The notes beneath the pieces are model-generated. The model was not told where the DNA came from and ran no database searches. It saw only the letters and a program-made list of their open reading frames with translations. Shown here piece by piece: positions 26,115 through 37,526 of a DNA stretch of 64,000 bases. Origin of the DNA: Luteitalea pratensis (GTDB lineage Bacteria > Acidobacteriota > Vicinamibacteria > Vicinamibacterales > Vicinamibacteraceae); NCBI RefSeq assembly GCF_001618865.1, contig NZ_CP015136.1:3197001-3261000 (forward strand), in the 5' to 3' direction. Positions within the stretch are counted from its first letter, which is position 1, and each line of letters starts with the position of its first letter. The position numbers were made by a program, and so were the translations under genes.

Positions 26115-29010
26115 GCGCTGGGCGCGGGTCGAGCGGCTGTATCACGAGGCCCTCGCGCGCGGCGCGCACGAACGTGAGGCGTTGCTGGCAGACGCGTGCG
26201 CGGGCGATGACGCATTGCGCCGAGAGATCGAGTCCCTGCTGGCGCATGACGGTGGCGCCGCGTTCCTGAGTACCCCGGCCGTGGCGAATGGAATCGGCGG
26301 GGGGATCCGGATCGGCCAGGCGCTAGGGCCGTATGTGATCTCCGCGCAGATTGGCGAAGGCGGCATGGGGGAGGTCTACCGAGCCCGTGATGCGACGCTC
26401 GATCGCGAGGTGGCGATCAAGGTCCTGCCGGAGGCATTCGCTGCCGATGCGGACCGCGTTGCACGGTTTCAGCGCGAAGCCCGCACCCTGGCCTCGTTGG
26501 ACCATCCAAACATCGCGATCATTCACGGACTCGAGCAGGCGGGCGATGTCCACGCGCTCGTCATGGAGTTGGTGCCCGGCGACGATCTGTCGCAGCGAAT
26601 CGTGCGTGGCGCCATTCCGATCAACGAAGCGCTGCCGATCGCGAAACAGATCGCCGAGGCGCTCGAAGCCGCGCACGAGCGTGGGATTATCCATCGCGAC
26701 CTCAAGCCCGCGAACATCAAGGTCCGAGCCGATGGCACAGTGAAGGTGCTCGACTTCGGGCTGGCGAAAGTGATGGAACGATTAGGCGCTGAGTCCGACG
26801 GGCCGCAGCCACCGCCTCTGACCGTACCGGGAATGACGCAAGCGGGAATGATCCTGGGCACCGCAGCCTACATGAGCCCCGAGCAGGCGCGCGGTTGGCC
26901 CGTCGACAAGCGCACCGACATCTGGGCCTTCGGATGCGTCTTATACGAAATCCTGACTGGCCGTGCAGTGTTTACCGGCGACACGCTGTCGGACACCATC
27001 ACCGCGATTCTCGACCGCGAGCCACACTGGAAGGCGCTGCCGGAGCACACCCCATCGAGCGTACGCCGGTTGCTGCGGCGCTGCCTCGAGAAAGATCCGA
27101 AGCGCCGGCTGCCCGACATCGCCGACGCCCGACTCGAGATCGACGAAGCGGAGACCACTCGGTCCGACGCCCGCGACTCCGGCCAGACGGTGTCGTCCCG
27201 CATCGCCCGTATCGCGACACGTGAGCGCGTCGGATGGATCATCGCGGCCGCGTGCCTAACAGGACTCGTCGCGATGTTGGCCTTCAATCGCGCCGGGCCC
27301 GGTGATCGGGCGCCAGCCGACACCCCCAGCTACAGCACGTCGATCGTGCTTCCTGCCGGTGTGAACTTGTGGTCGGGCAATCCGCCGGGGCGCTTTGTGC
27401 TCTCCCCCGATGGCCGGCGGCTCGCGATGGTCGCCTCGGATTCGACTGGCCGTTCCATGCTGTGGGTACGGCCTCTCGATAGTCGCGTCGCGCAAGCGCT
27501 TGGCGGCACCGAAGGCGCCACCTACCCGTTCTGGTCCGCGGACTCCCGCTTCATCGCCTTTCTGGCCCAGAACAAACTGAAGACGATCGGCATCGCCGGC
27601 GGCGAAGTCGTCACGTTGTGCGACGCATCGTTCGAGTCGACCGGGGCCTGGAACCGCGACGACGTCATTCTCTTCACTCCGAGGGGGAACTCGCCACTCT
27701 TTCGGGTGTCAGCATCGGGCGGCACGACGACGCCGGTCACGACCCTCGAGACGGCGAGCGGTGACGTTCAGCACTCGTTCCCGTTCTTTCTCCCGGACGG
27801 CCGCCACTTTCTCTATTTCGTGGTGGGGAGCCAGGCCAGCCGCACGGTCCCGCGCGGAGTGTATGTCGGCGCACTCGATTCGACGGCGCCGGGCAAACTG
27901 ATCGAGCCGGGCGGGTCGAACGCCAAATATGCGAACGGCTATCTGCTCTTCCTGCGGAACGGCGCGTTGCTGGCGCAGCCCTTCGATGTCGGTCGTCTCG
28001 AACTCCAAGGCACACCCGCGTCTCTCGTCGATCACGTCCAGACGACCGGGTCCTCCGCCTCAGATATGGCTGGAGTGTTTACCGTCTCCGAGACCGGGCT
28101 GCTCGCGTATCAGGCTGGTTCTGTGGTCCGTTCCCAGCTCACGTGGTTTGATCGCGCGGGCACCCGCCTCGCCACACTCGGCGATCCAGCGGACTACGTT
28201 GACGTGGCGCTGTCGCCTGACAACACGCGCGTGGCGGTCAGCCTCCTGGACCTGGAGATCGGCACTCGGGATCTCTGGATCTTTGATGTCGCGCGCCGGC
28301 TGGGCGAGCGTTTTACGTACGAGTCCGGCGACGACTTCGGGCCGAACTGGTCCCGCCCTGGTGGCGAGCGTATCTTCTTTAGCTCGCTGCGAAAAGGAAG
28401 GATCGACCTGTACGAGAAACCGTCGAGCGGTTCGGGCAGCGAAACGCTTCTGCTCAAGGACGACCTCGGGAAGTTCAACGCGAGCGCGTCCCCGGACGGT
28501 CGATTCCTGGTGTACGTGGGCGGTGGCGGCGTCATTCAACAAAGCGATATCTGGGTGCTGCCTCTGTCTGGCGAGAAGAAGCCTGCGCCGTTCCAGGAAT
28601 CGAGGTTCCGCGAGTCGCAGGGTCAGTTCTCTCCCGATGGACGATGGATCGCTTTCATGTCAACCAAGTCCGGAACACCGCAGGTCTACGTGGCAGCCTT
28701 TCCCGGGCGCGACTCCGAGCGGCAGGTGTCAACCGCTGGCGGAGGCTGGCCGCGCTGGAACCGCAATGGCAAAGAACTGTTCTACCTGGCGCTCGACAAC
28801 ACGTTGATGGTCACGCCAGTGAATGGGCAGACGTCACGCTTCGATGTCGGCACCGGCCGGCCACTATTCGTCATCCATCCACGTCCGGCACGGGTCGATG
28901 CCTATCCGTACGACGTCACAGCGGACGGTCATCGGGTACTCGTCAATACGTTCGTCGAAGAAGTCACGCCGCCGATCACGCTCATCGTCAACTGGGAACA
29001 CAAGCGCTGA
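26101..29010 (+). CDS. Ser/Thr protein kinase with transmembrane segment and C-terminal TolB/PD40 propeller
   Basis: GTG 26101 gives 969 aa and places the start inside the sigma gene. An N-terminal helical segment (PERWARVERLYHEAL) typical of these kinases is followed by the kinase domain: glycine loop IGEGGMGEVY (~84-93), catalytic Lys ~107 (AIKVL), HRDLKPAN (His ~198) and DFGLAK (Asp ~218). All key residues are present. A transmembrane helix lies at ~377-395, and the rest is a periplasmic beta-propeller with repeated LSPDGRRLA and SPDGRW blades. It is probably a membrane sensor kinase whose propeller binds a signal and which may control the partner sigma factor. That link is inferred from the conserved gene pairing. 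Confidence 0.93.
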   Translation: MTTPERWARVERLYHEALARGAHEREALLADACAGDDALRREIESLLAHDGGAAFLSTPAVANGIGGGIRIGQALGPYVISAQIGEGGMGEVYRARDATLDREVAIKVLPEAFAADADRVARFQREARTLASLDHPNIAIIHGLEQAGDVHALVMELVPGDDLSQRIVRGAIPINEALPIAKQIAEALEAAHERGIIHRDLKPANIKVRADGTVKVLDFGLAKVMERLGAESDGPQPPPLTVPGMTQAGMILGTAAYMSPEQARGWPVDKRTDIWAFGCVLYEILTGRAVFTGDTLSDTITAILDREPHWKALPEHTPSSVRRLLRRCLEKDPKRRLPDIADARLEIDEAETTRSDARDSGQTVSSRIARIATRERVGWIIAAACLTGLVAMLAFNRAGPGDRAPADTPSYSTSIVLPAGVNLWSGNPPGRFVLSPDGRRLAMVASDSTGRSMLWVRPLDSRVAQALGGTEGATYPFWSADSRFIAFLAQNKLKTIGIAGGEVVTLCDASFESTGAWNRDDVILFTPRGNSPLFRVSASGGTTTPVTTLETASGDVQHSFPFFLPDGRHFLYFVVGSQASRTVPRGVYVGALDSTAPGKLIEPGGSNAKYANGYLLFLRNGALLAQPFDVGRLELQGTPASLVDHVQTTGSSASDMAGVFTVSETGLLAYQAGSVVRSQLTWFDRAGTRLATLGDPADYVDVALSPDNTRVAVSLLDLEIGTRDLWIFDVARRLGERFTYESGDDFGPNWSRPGGERIFFSSLRKGRIDLYEKPSSGSGSETLLLKDDLGKFNASASPDGRFLVYVGGGGVIQQSDIWVLPLSGEKKPAPFQESRFRESQGQFSPDGRWIAFMSTKSGTPQVYVAAFPGRDSERQVSTAGGGWPRWNRNGKELFYLALDNTLMVTPVNGQTSRFDVGTGRPLFVIHPRPARVDAYPYDVTADGHRVLVNTFVEEVTPPITLIVNWEHKR

Positions 29011-29082
29011 CACGTGTCATCCCAGCGGGCAAGGCCCTCTCGGATTTGCGCGGTTGCGTGTGTAACTTGGCCGACATCGATT

Positions 29083-29121
29083 CAGGACGCGGCAGGCAAG
29101 CCTCGCCTCGGCCTCCCGACC
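29083..29121 (-). repeat. 39-bp scrap of an IS5 transposase 3' end
   Basis: The segment AGGACGCGGCAGGCAAG followed by CGCCTCGGCCTCCCGACC is the reverse complement of the end of the IS5 transposase seen intact at 32760-32800. Nothing else of the element remains nearby, except that the stretch to 29373 is made of similar debris. Confidence 0.6.
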
Positions 29122-29325
29122 TCCCGTTTCGGCAGGTCTGGAGCGCCGCGGCGGCCCTGCGCTGGCGGCTCGATGCGGAGCAACAGCCCCAGCGTTAGTT
29201 CCCCGTACCACTCCGGCGATAGCTGTGACCCGAGGTCACACGGCGTGCTGCGTTCGACGACATTCTGCTCTCTCCCGCGCAACGTCCGCGGCATGCTCGC
29301 GGTACTCGACCTTCCCGTCGTGGCT

Positions 29326-29373
29326 GGCGAGAACTCGCACGCGACAGTTCGAAATGTCTGTGAAGACGGCCCG
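29326..29373 (+). repeat. Solo right-end repeat of the copy A/B IS family
   Basis: GGCGAGAACTCGCACGCGA, then GAAATGTCTGTGAAGACGGC, matches the right-end consensus with a few changes. No transposase is next to it. Confidence 0.6.
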
Positions 29374-29526
29374 GCGGCGGGCACGGTGTGCCGCGTCCCA
29401 AAGGCGATGGTGCGCGTGCCCCGCCGTCATGTCCGCGAATGCCAAGCGCCGGCGAAGGCCTGACGACGGATGCGAGTTCAGAATGGAACTCACCTTGGAC
29501 CGCGGCTGATTCAAACCTCTCTCAGA

Positions 29527-29748
29527 CTAGCGGAAGCCGTCAGCGACCATGATGTCGCTCTCCCAGTGGTCCGTCGCGTTCGCTAGCGCCGAACGGCTAT
29601 CGCGACGGCCCACGAGGCCACTCAGACCAGCGATTCGAGAAACCTGAAACGCCAACCGCCCGAGCCGATGCACGGGGTGGTCGTCAAATGAATAGAAGTC
29701 GATCGCGTCCGCATCTCGGTCGATGGTCAGAAAGGCCACGGCGGGGGA
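29527..29748 (-). pseudogene. Remnant of a TolB/PD40 propeller C-terminus
   Basis: The leftward frame reads AFLTIDRDADAIDFYSFD, then LGRLAFQVSRIAGLS, and ends TDHWESDIMVADGFR before a stop at 29527. The final strand plus an (E)SDIMVxxxFR ending is the usual C-terminus of PD40-propeller kinases and HTH-PD40 regulators in this phylum. The SPDGRW-like blade motif expected before it is garbled, consistent with a small frameshift. No upstream domain remains. Confidence 0.5.
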
Positions 29749-29828
29749 GGGCAGTCGTGCCGCGCACGGCTGGCGGGCGATGTTCGGAGCGATTTCGTTA
29801 CTGAAAAGACTGGACGCCCAGGCAGCGC

Positions 29829-29872
29829 CATGGACGCGTAAGGACCGCTGTGGACGATTAGTTAGGCGGCCT
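29829..29872 (+). repeat. Short degenerate copy of the att-like repeat
   Basis: CATGGACGCGTAAGGACC, then GTGGACGATTAGTTAGGCGGC, is a diverged copy of the left part of the repeats at 45241 and 62461 (CATGGACGCCTGTGGAC, then GTGGACGATTAGTGGAGGCGG). It stops where the tRNA-like 3' end begins. The rest of 29122-29959 shows only the debris listed here. Confidence 0.5.
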
Positions 29873-29959
29873 TCAGCACCGCTCCATGCCAAACGACCGT
29901 CCGTCTTCGGAAGTCTTCCCGAGGCCGCAGTGTTTCGCAGTCGAGCCAGCCTATTGCGT

Positions 29960-30370
29960 TCAGGCGCGATCCCACACCGTGTGCTGCGTGAACGGTCTCA
30001 ACTGCGAGTCGAATCCCTTCGTCGTCGCGGTCATCGTCTGTCCGTCCTCTGCCACGGCATAGGTGCCTTCGCCGGCCAGCGAGCCGTCCTCTCGCTTGGC
30101 TTCGGCGCGGATCGTGTTTCCGTTCGGGCGCGTCGTGACCGACGCCAGTCCTGGAAAGCCGTCGACGGGGTAGGCGACGCCGTCCGGGCGCAAGCGCTGC
30201 GCTTGCTCCTCGCAACGTTTGCCCGTCGCGCCGACGCCCGCGGCGAGCAGCACGTACGTGCCGTCCGCCTCCTGCTCCCACGTCATGGTGGCCTCCGAGG
30301 GCGTGTGGTTGGCGTCGAATGCGGACCGTCTCGGGTTGAGGGTCCACGTCCCCACGAATGGATCGCTCAT
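29960..30370 (-). CDS. Small lipocalin-like protein of unknown function
   Basis: This 136-aa protein has no signal peptide. It starts DPFVGTWTLNPRRSAFD, a phrase common to a family of small beta-barrel-like proteins in Acidobacteriota, and continues with alternating strands (TMTWEQEADGTYVLLAAG, TRPNGNTIRAEAK, GEGTYAVAEDGQTMTATTKG). AGGAGG five bases upstream of ATG 30370 makes the start secure. It is divergent from the winged-helix gene at 30448, with only 77 bp between, so the two may share a promoter region. Function unknown. Confidence 0.8.
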   Translation of the reverse strand: MSDPFVGTWTLNPRRSAFDANHTPSEATMTWEQEADGTYVLLAAGVGATGKRCEEQAQRLRPDGVAYPVDGFPGLASVTTRPNGNTIRAEAKREDGSLAGEGTYAVAEDGQTMTATTKGFDSQLRPFTQHTVWDRA

Positions 30371-30447
30371 GGCAACCTCCTGTCGAACAGGTATACGCGG
30401 GGCCGTGTGCCGGCGTCCCGAAGGATCGCCTAAGATTCGGTTAAACC

Positions 30448-31560
30448 GTGGCTGGTAGTCCTGAGGTGTACGAGTGCGGTCCGTATGCGCTCGATGGGCA
30501 CGAGCGGAGGCTGTGCAACGCCGGGCAGGTGGTGGCGCTCAGGCCAAAGGCGCACGATGTGCTCGTGGCGCTCGTCCGCCGTGCTGGCACGCTGGTGACC
30601 AAGCGCGAGCTGCTCGATCTGATCTGGCGCGATGTCTCCGTGGAGGAAGGTGTCCTCGCCGTGGACGTCTCCTCGCTTCGCAAGAGCCTTGGTGAGTGCG
30701 GGGTGGCGGGCACCTACATCGAGACCGTGCCGCGGGCTGGTTATCGGTTTTCCGAGGCAGTCAGGCGGACGAGGGTTCCCGCCGAACCGCTGTCGATGAA
30801 GTGGCCGATCGGGGTGCTGCCAGCTCGACCCGAGGTGTCTTAACTGATCGGACGTGGCCGCGCCTGCCTCATGACCGCCTCGCGCTCGGACATCCCGCGC
30901 GCCGTGGAGGCATTCCGGTCCGCGATCGCGCTCGATCCCGATTACGCAGCCGCCCACGCGGGGTTGGCCGTCGCTCATTGCGCGGAGGCTGAGCTGCGCC
31001 TGGCGGCACCGCAGGTCGCGTACCCGTCGGCTCGCGCCGCGGCCCTTCGCGCGCTCGCCATGGAAGCGTCCAACGCCGACGCGCAGGTCGCGTTGGGCAC
31101 CGTCCTGTTCCTCAGCGACTGGAACTGGAACGGCGCGCGGCGGAGCCTCGAACGCGCGCTCGAGCTCAATGAGGGCGATCTCGACCGGCACATGGCGGAG
31201 TCGCTCACGCACGCACGAGCCGCGCGGGCGCCGCTGGACCTGCTCGAAGACCTGCGGCGCACGTACGACACTCGGGGCCGCGCTGGCATCGTCGAGTTCG
31301 CGCTGCGCGCCAATGCGAACGGCCCACCCATGCAGCTCGCGCTGCTCCATGGCGAAGCCGGCAACCTGGATGAGGCGTTTGCGCATCTCGACGCCGCGAT
31401 CGCGAGCCGCGATCCGGCGCTCGTGCACGTCGCTGTCGCACCGCAATGGGATTGCCTGCGCGGCGATGCGCGTTTTCACGAGCGCCTCAGCGATGTGGGA
31501 CTCGATGCCGCCGCGGATCGTTGTCGGCGTTACCTCCAGCAGCATGCCCAGGGCCCGTGA
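30448..31560 (+). pseudogene. Winged-helix (OmpR/CadC-type) plus TPR regulator split by one in-frame stop codon
   Basis: Start codon 30448 (GTG or a nearby alternative). Residues 1-110 form an OmpR/ToxR-type winged helix (ALRPKAHDVLVALVRRAG, then YIETVPRAGYRF). An in-frame TAA at 30841-30843 ends this at 131 aa. The same frame continues directly as a TPR protein (LIGRGRACLMTASRSDIPRA, then AVEAFRSAIALDPDYAAAHAG) to the stop at 31558-31560. A single G-to-T change (GAA to TAA) would explain the break. The TPR part also looks shortened, with ELNEGDLDRHMAE joining what should be separated repeats. The first half could still make a DNA-binding fragment, and ATG 30871 could start the second half. 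Confidence 0.75.
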
Positions 31561-31595
31561 GCATCCGCCGGCGCGTGTGTAAGGAGTTCGCGTTC

Positions 31596-31702
31596 GAGAA
31601 AGTTCTACAAGTACCGCCCAATTCTCGTGCGCTGGATCGTGGGAAGGACGGGGACGTGCGAAGGATCGATATCCCAGATCGGAACGTACCCCAGAGAAAT
31701 AC
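31596..31702 (+). repeat. Diverged copy of the 62240-62372 repeat
   Basis: GAAAGTTCTACAAGTACC, GGAAGGACGGGGACGTGCG, then CAGATCGGAACGTACCCC and AGAAATACCC match the order of elements at 62240-62372 (AGTTCCACAAGTAC, GGAAGGACGGGACCGTACG, CCAGATTGGAACGTACCCCC). The TACCCCC motifs are partly eroded. It ends two bases before an IS left end, suggesting the IS inserted at its edge. Confidence 0.55.
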
Positions 31703-31980
31703 CCGTGCTGTGCCCATCGACATTCGGTTCGTTTCCGCGCGAGTTGTCGTCGCGACCGACGACGCCTGTAGGGCCTTTGCGGCGGTAATCGGCAGGGTAC
31801 CGGATGATGCTCCGCATGCCGATCGACGCGCCGCCCGCAGCAACGCTATGACCATCGGCTCCGGGATCTGGTCCAACGTACCGTGACTTGCGCATCGCCA
31901 CGCAGCGCGGCGTCCCTCGATCGACGGCTCGTGGGTGGCTGGCCCTGGCGCCGACGGTGGTGGTCAGTGTCAATGTTGTC

Positions 31981-32894
31981 GGCGTTGGTGCATGGCTGCT
32001 GCGGACCCTCCCGTCCGTGGGTCGGCGGTTGGAGGCGGTGGCGTGTCGACCCCGCTCGCCGCATGATCGTGCGATGAAGTCGCGCGTGCATCCCACGTAC
32101 AAGACGCACTATCGGGTGGGGAATTGGCGGGTGTACGAACGCGCCCTCGTCAGTCGGGGCGACGTGACGCTGTGGCTTTCCCCAGACGCCAGAGCGGCGT
32201 GGGCAGTTTCGCCGTGCGGTCGCCCAGGCGGGCAGCAGCGCTTTTCGGATCTGGCGATCGAGACCGCCATGACGCTCAGAGTCGTCTTCCGCTTGCCACT
32301 GTGTCAGACGGAGGGCTTCGTCCGATCGATCCTGACCGTGATGCGTGCCGGTCTCACTGCGCCGGACCACACGACGCTCTCACGACGAGGGCAGTTGCTG
32401 GAGGTCGCGCTGCACAACATCCCGGCCACGGGACCACTGCATCTGATCTGGTTGGGGCGACCGCTGGCGACGTCGCCAGCGTCACGGCGGACGCCGCCTA
32501 CGACACCGTCGCCTTCTATGAGGCCGCGAGTGCGCGACACGCGCAGGTGGTCGTGCCGCCGACCCGGACGGCAAGGGTGTCGCGCCGCGGTCCACGCTCG
32601 GAGGCTCGCGATTGCACGATCAGCGACGTGGAAACGCTCGGGCGGCAGCAATGGGAGAAGGCCTCGGGCTACCACCGGCAGGCCCGCGTGGAGAACGCCT
32701 TCTTCCGCTACAAGTCCATAATTGGCGATAGTCTTCGCGCTCGGAGTCGAGGTGGTCGGGAGGCCGAGGCGGGCCTTGCCTGCCGCGTCCTCAACCGGAT
32801 GACCGCGCTTGGCAGGCCCGAGTCGTCTGGGATCAGTCGGTGAAGCCGTGTTTGGGGGGCCGCGAGTCCCGTGTGAGCCATGCACCAACGCCCC
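31981..32894 (+). mobile_element. IS5-family element with both ends, internally deleted
   Basis: Left end GGCGTTGGTGCATGGCT begins at 31981, and the inverted right end AGCCATGCACCAACGCCC lies at 32877-32894. At about 914 bp it is shorter than the sister copy at 61032-62060 because the central catalytic segment is missing. It sits inside the older IS copy D. Confidence 0.82.
32074..32843 (+). pseudogene. IS5-family transposase, internal deletion
   Basis: ATG 32074 opens a frame reading SRVHPTYKTHYRVGNWRVYE through SILTVMRAGLTAPDHTTLSR to GPLHLI (about residue 125). The segment carrying the first catalytic Asp (the DSTGL / GEGEWAAxxHG block, seen degraded at 61440-61550) is then deleted. Reading resumes out of frame with GATAGDVASVTADAAYDT, then QARVENAFFRYKSIIGD and the stop at 32841-32843. 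The catalytic triad is incomplete, so it is inactive. Confidence 0.85.
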
Positions 32895-33065
32895 TGCACG
32901 CCGTCAAGGGTGCGCGCACGTCATCCCGCCGCGAGGAATCCTGCGTTTCTGCATCTGTCACCGAACCGGTTCTACGCCTGGCGACGCCGGCAGCATCTGC
33001 GGCGACATGCGGTAGGATGACGTCGTCGCTTTCGCTTTTCTTAGACTGTTCGACGCCGTCGCTCG

Positions 33066-35636
<2,571 letters not shown>

Positions 35637-35641
35637 TCGCT

Positions 35642-36256
35642 TCAACGGAATTCAATGCTGACGTGAGGGAACAGATGGACACCGTTCCGAAACTTTTCCG
35701 TGACTTCGACGAAGAACGAACGGCCATCCGTGAGCGTGCCGGAGGCCACCAACGTTTCGTTTCCACCGCGCTGGCCGCGAATGTCGTTGCGGATTGATTC
35801 GAGGAAGAAGGATGCGGAACCTACGGTGAGCGAGGGCAAGGCGGCCAACTCGCCGATCGTCAGCACGTCATCGGCGACCGCGCCCTGCAGCTCGGGCCAT
35901 CGGACGAACCATACGGGAACAGCGCCCGTCCCACGAAAGAGTGAGCTGGCGGGATACGGATCGGCGAGGCTAACCCAGGTGGTCCGGCCCGCGATGTGGA
36001 GCTGGCACAGGGACGGGTTGCCCGAGAAGTCCAGGAAGTCCAGAAGGTTGAATTCTTCTGGAATGCACTCCGGCGATCGATAGAAGACGATGGCGGCCCA
36101 CTCGTCGGTGTGTGGCTGGAACCCGCGATCCAGATCGGCATAGATGGGAGGTTCAATGTCGCCGGGGATGAGCACATGAATTTGCGCCCGAGCGGGAGCG
36201 GAGATTGCGAGAACGGTCAGCGTCGCTGCGGCCATGAGTAAGGTTCCTGTTCGCAT
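35642..36256 (-). CDS. Secreted protein of unknown function
   Basis: This 204-aa protein has a textbook signal peptide (MRTGTLLMAAATLTVLAISA, cleavage at ARAQ). The mature part includes HVLIPGDIEPPIYADLDR, one Cys pair candidate (SPECIPEE and SLCQLH), an aromatic strand (VPVWFVRWPEL) and a C-terminal VHLFPHVSIEFR. No family is recognised. GAGGAG six bases upstream supports ATG 36256. It converges on the kinase gene with only five bases between stops, so no separate terminators fit between them. Confidence 0.75.
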   Translation of the reverse strand: MRTGTLLMAAATLTVLAISAPARAQIHVLIPGDIEPPIYADLDRGFQPHTDEWAAIVFYRSPECIPEEFNLLDFLDFSGNPSLCQLHIAGRTTWVSLADPYPASSLFRGTGAVPVWFVRWPELQGAVADDVLTIGELAALPSLTVGSASFFLESIRNDIRGQRGGNETLVASGTLTDGRSFFVEVTEKFRNGVHLFPHVSIEFR

Positions 36257-36408
36257 GATGGTCTCCTCGCGCCCAATTCGCAGCCACTGAAAGCCTGTGC
36301 CTTCAGTAGCGCCATGGCGTAACGAGAGGGTATGTGGTGCACGGCCGCAAGTCGCAGGAGCGAGGTCGCAGTTCTTCAGGATTAGTTCAGGAGTTGGGGG
36401 CCGACCTG

Positions 36409-37056
36409 ATGCGCGTTGCTTTCGATCAGTTCGTGCTCGACACGGGGACTCGGGAGCTCCGCCGCATCGGTCGGCCTGTGAATCTCACGCCGAAGGCCTT
36501 CGAGCTCCTCTCGATTCTGATCGCGAATCGACCACGAGTGGTCACAAAGACTGAGCTGCAGGAGCGTTTGTGGCCCGACAGATTCGTCGTCGACAAGAAT
36601 CTGGCGAACCTCATCTCAGAGATACGGGACGCGCTCGGCGACGATCCGTCCAATCCGCGCTTCGTCCGGACCGCGCACCGAATCGGCTATGCCTTCCGGC
36701 ACCGCGGCGGGACCGACGATCCTTTGAAAAGAGCGCCCGCCGCCGACCGCATCTATCGACTGATCGTCGATGGCCAATCCCTCACGTTGCAGGAGGGCGA
36801 GTATGTGGTTGGACGGGATCCGGACGCTGACGTGTACCTGGATTCACCAAGCGTGTCGCGGCGCCACGCCGTGATCAGCATTGCGGGACCGCGCGCGACG
36901 GTCGAGGACCTTGGCAGCAGGAACGGTACGTTCATCGGAGAGACACGGATCGACAAAGTCTCGAGCCTCGACCACGGAGATGCGATCCGAGTGGGCGCCG
37001 TCATGTTGATTTTCCACTCGGTGAGCGCGCCAGCGTCGACGAAGTCAGTCCGCTGA
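36409..37056 (+). CDS. Winged-helix (OmpR type) plus FHA domain protein
   Basis: ATG 36409 gives 215 aa. A longer in-frame start at 36334 adds 25 residues without domain support. Residues ~1-100 form an OmpR/PhoB-type winged helix (VNLTPKAFELLSILIANRPR, then RFVRTAHRIGYAF). Residues ~130-205 form an FHA domain with the phosphothreonine-binding landmarks GRDPDADVYL, SRRHAVI and LGSRNGTFIG. There is no receiver domain. The pairing of a DNA-binding domain with a phospho-Thr reader next to a Ser/Thr kinase suggests transcription directly gated by kinase activity. Domain identities are solid, the pathway link is inference. Confidence 0.9.
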   Translation: MRVAFDQFVLDTGTRELRRIGRPVNLTPKAFELLSILIANRPRVVTKTELQERLWPDRFVVDKNLANLISEIRDALGDDPSNPRFVRTAHRIGYAFRHRGGTDDPLKRAPAADRIYRLIVDGQSLTLQEGEYVVGRDPDADVYLDSPSVSRRHAVISIAGPRATVEDLGSRNGTFIGETRIDKVSSLDHGDAIRVGAVMLIFHSVSAPASTKSVR

Positions 37057-37193
37057 TCTCCTGCCGGCGGTCAACTCAGCGATCGCGTAAAACGGCCAAC
37101 AGCACGCGTGGGGCTCGCACCACCGCGGAAAGGTCTGCGTTGTCCACGGTCTCGCGATTCCATTTTCGAACGTCTCGTTCGAGAACACTTACC

Positions 37194-37433
37194 GTGCTGT
37201 GCGCCAGGACATTCCGCCCGCCGCAGCGCGAGTTGTCGCCAGGCTGCCGGGGACTCCGTGTGCCTTTGCCATCGGATAGCGATGATGACGGCATGACCAC
37301 CTCAATCCGCCGGCAGCAGCGCTATGACCATCGACTACGGGAACTGGGTTCGGCGCACGGGCGAGCTCCGCCTTGCCACAGATCGCGGCGTCCCACCATC
37401 AACGGCGCGTGGGTGGCTCGGCGCTTCGGCTAA
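37194..37433 (+). mobile_element. 5' remnant of the copy A/B IS family, copy E
   Basis: The left end lies at 37194-37240 and the transposase start at ATG 37293 (IRRQQRYDHRLRELGSAHGR), with a frameshift before the HTH is complete and a stop by 37433. The remaining 37434-37526 shows no homology I can name. It borders the two-gene passenger module on its left side. Confidence 0.75.
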
Positions 37434-37526
37434 TGCCGTCGTGAGTGTGCACGGACAGCAGCACTCCCGCGCGTGCCAGAGTCGGCGGAGATCTGGGCGC
37501 CGCGTTTCTATCCGTACGGCAGGCTT

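Larger units (their letters stand above)
31704..33005 (+). mobile_element. IS copy D (copy A/B family) interrupted by an IS5 insertion
   Basis: The left end lies at 31704-31750 and the HTH part of the transposase follows (31840-31975, QQRYDHRL-like in a shifted frame). At 31981 the sequence switches to a complete IS5 end. After the IS5 right end (32894), transposase-like sequence of the outer element resumes (GCCGCGAGGAATCCTGCG, then CCTGGCGACGCCGGCAGC, matching 40322-40398 in copy B) and fades out by ~33005. No right end of the outer element is visible. This is a nested insertion with the outer element older. Confidence 0.75.

Noticed and set aside
29008-29019. TGACACGTGTCA palindrome at the kinase stop codon
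   Set aside because: A 12-bp perfect palindrome but without loop or T-tract. Too short to support a terminator or operator call.
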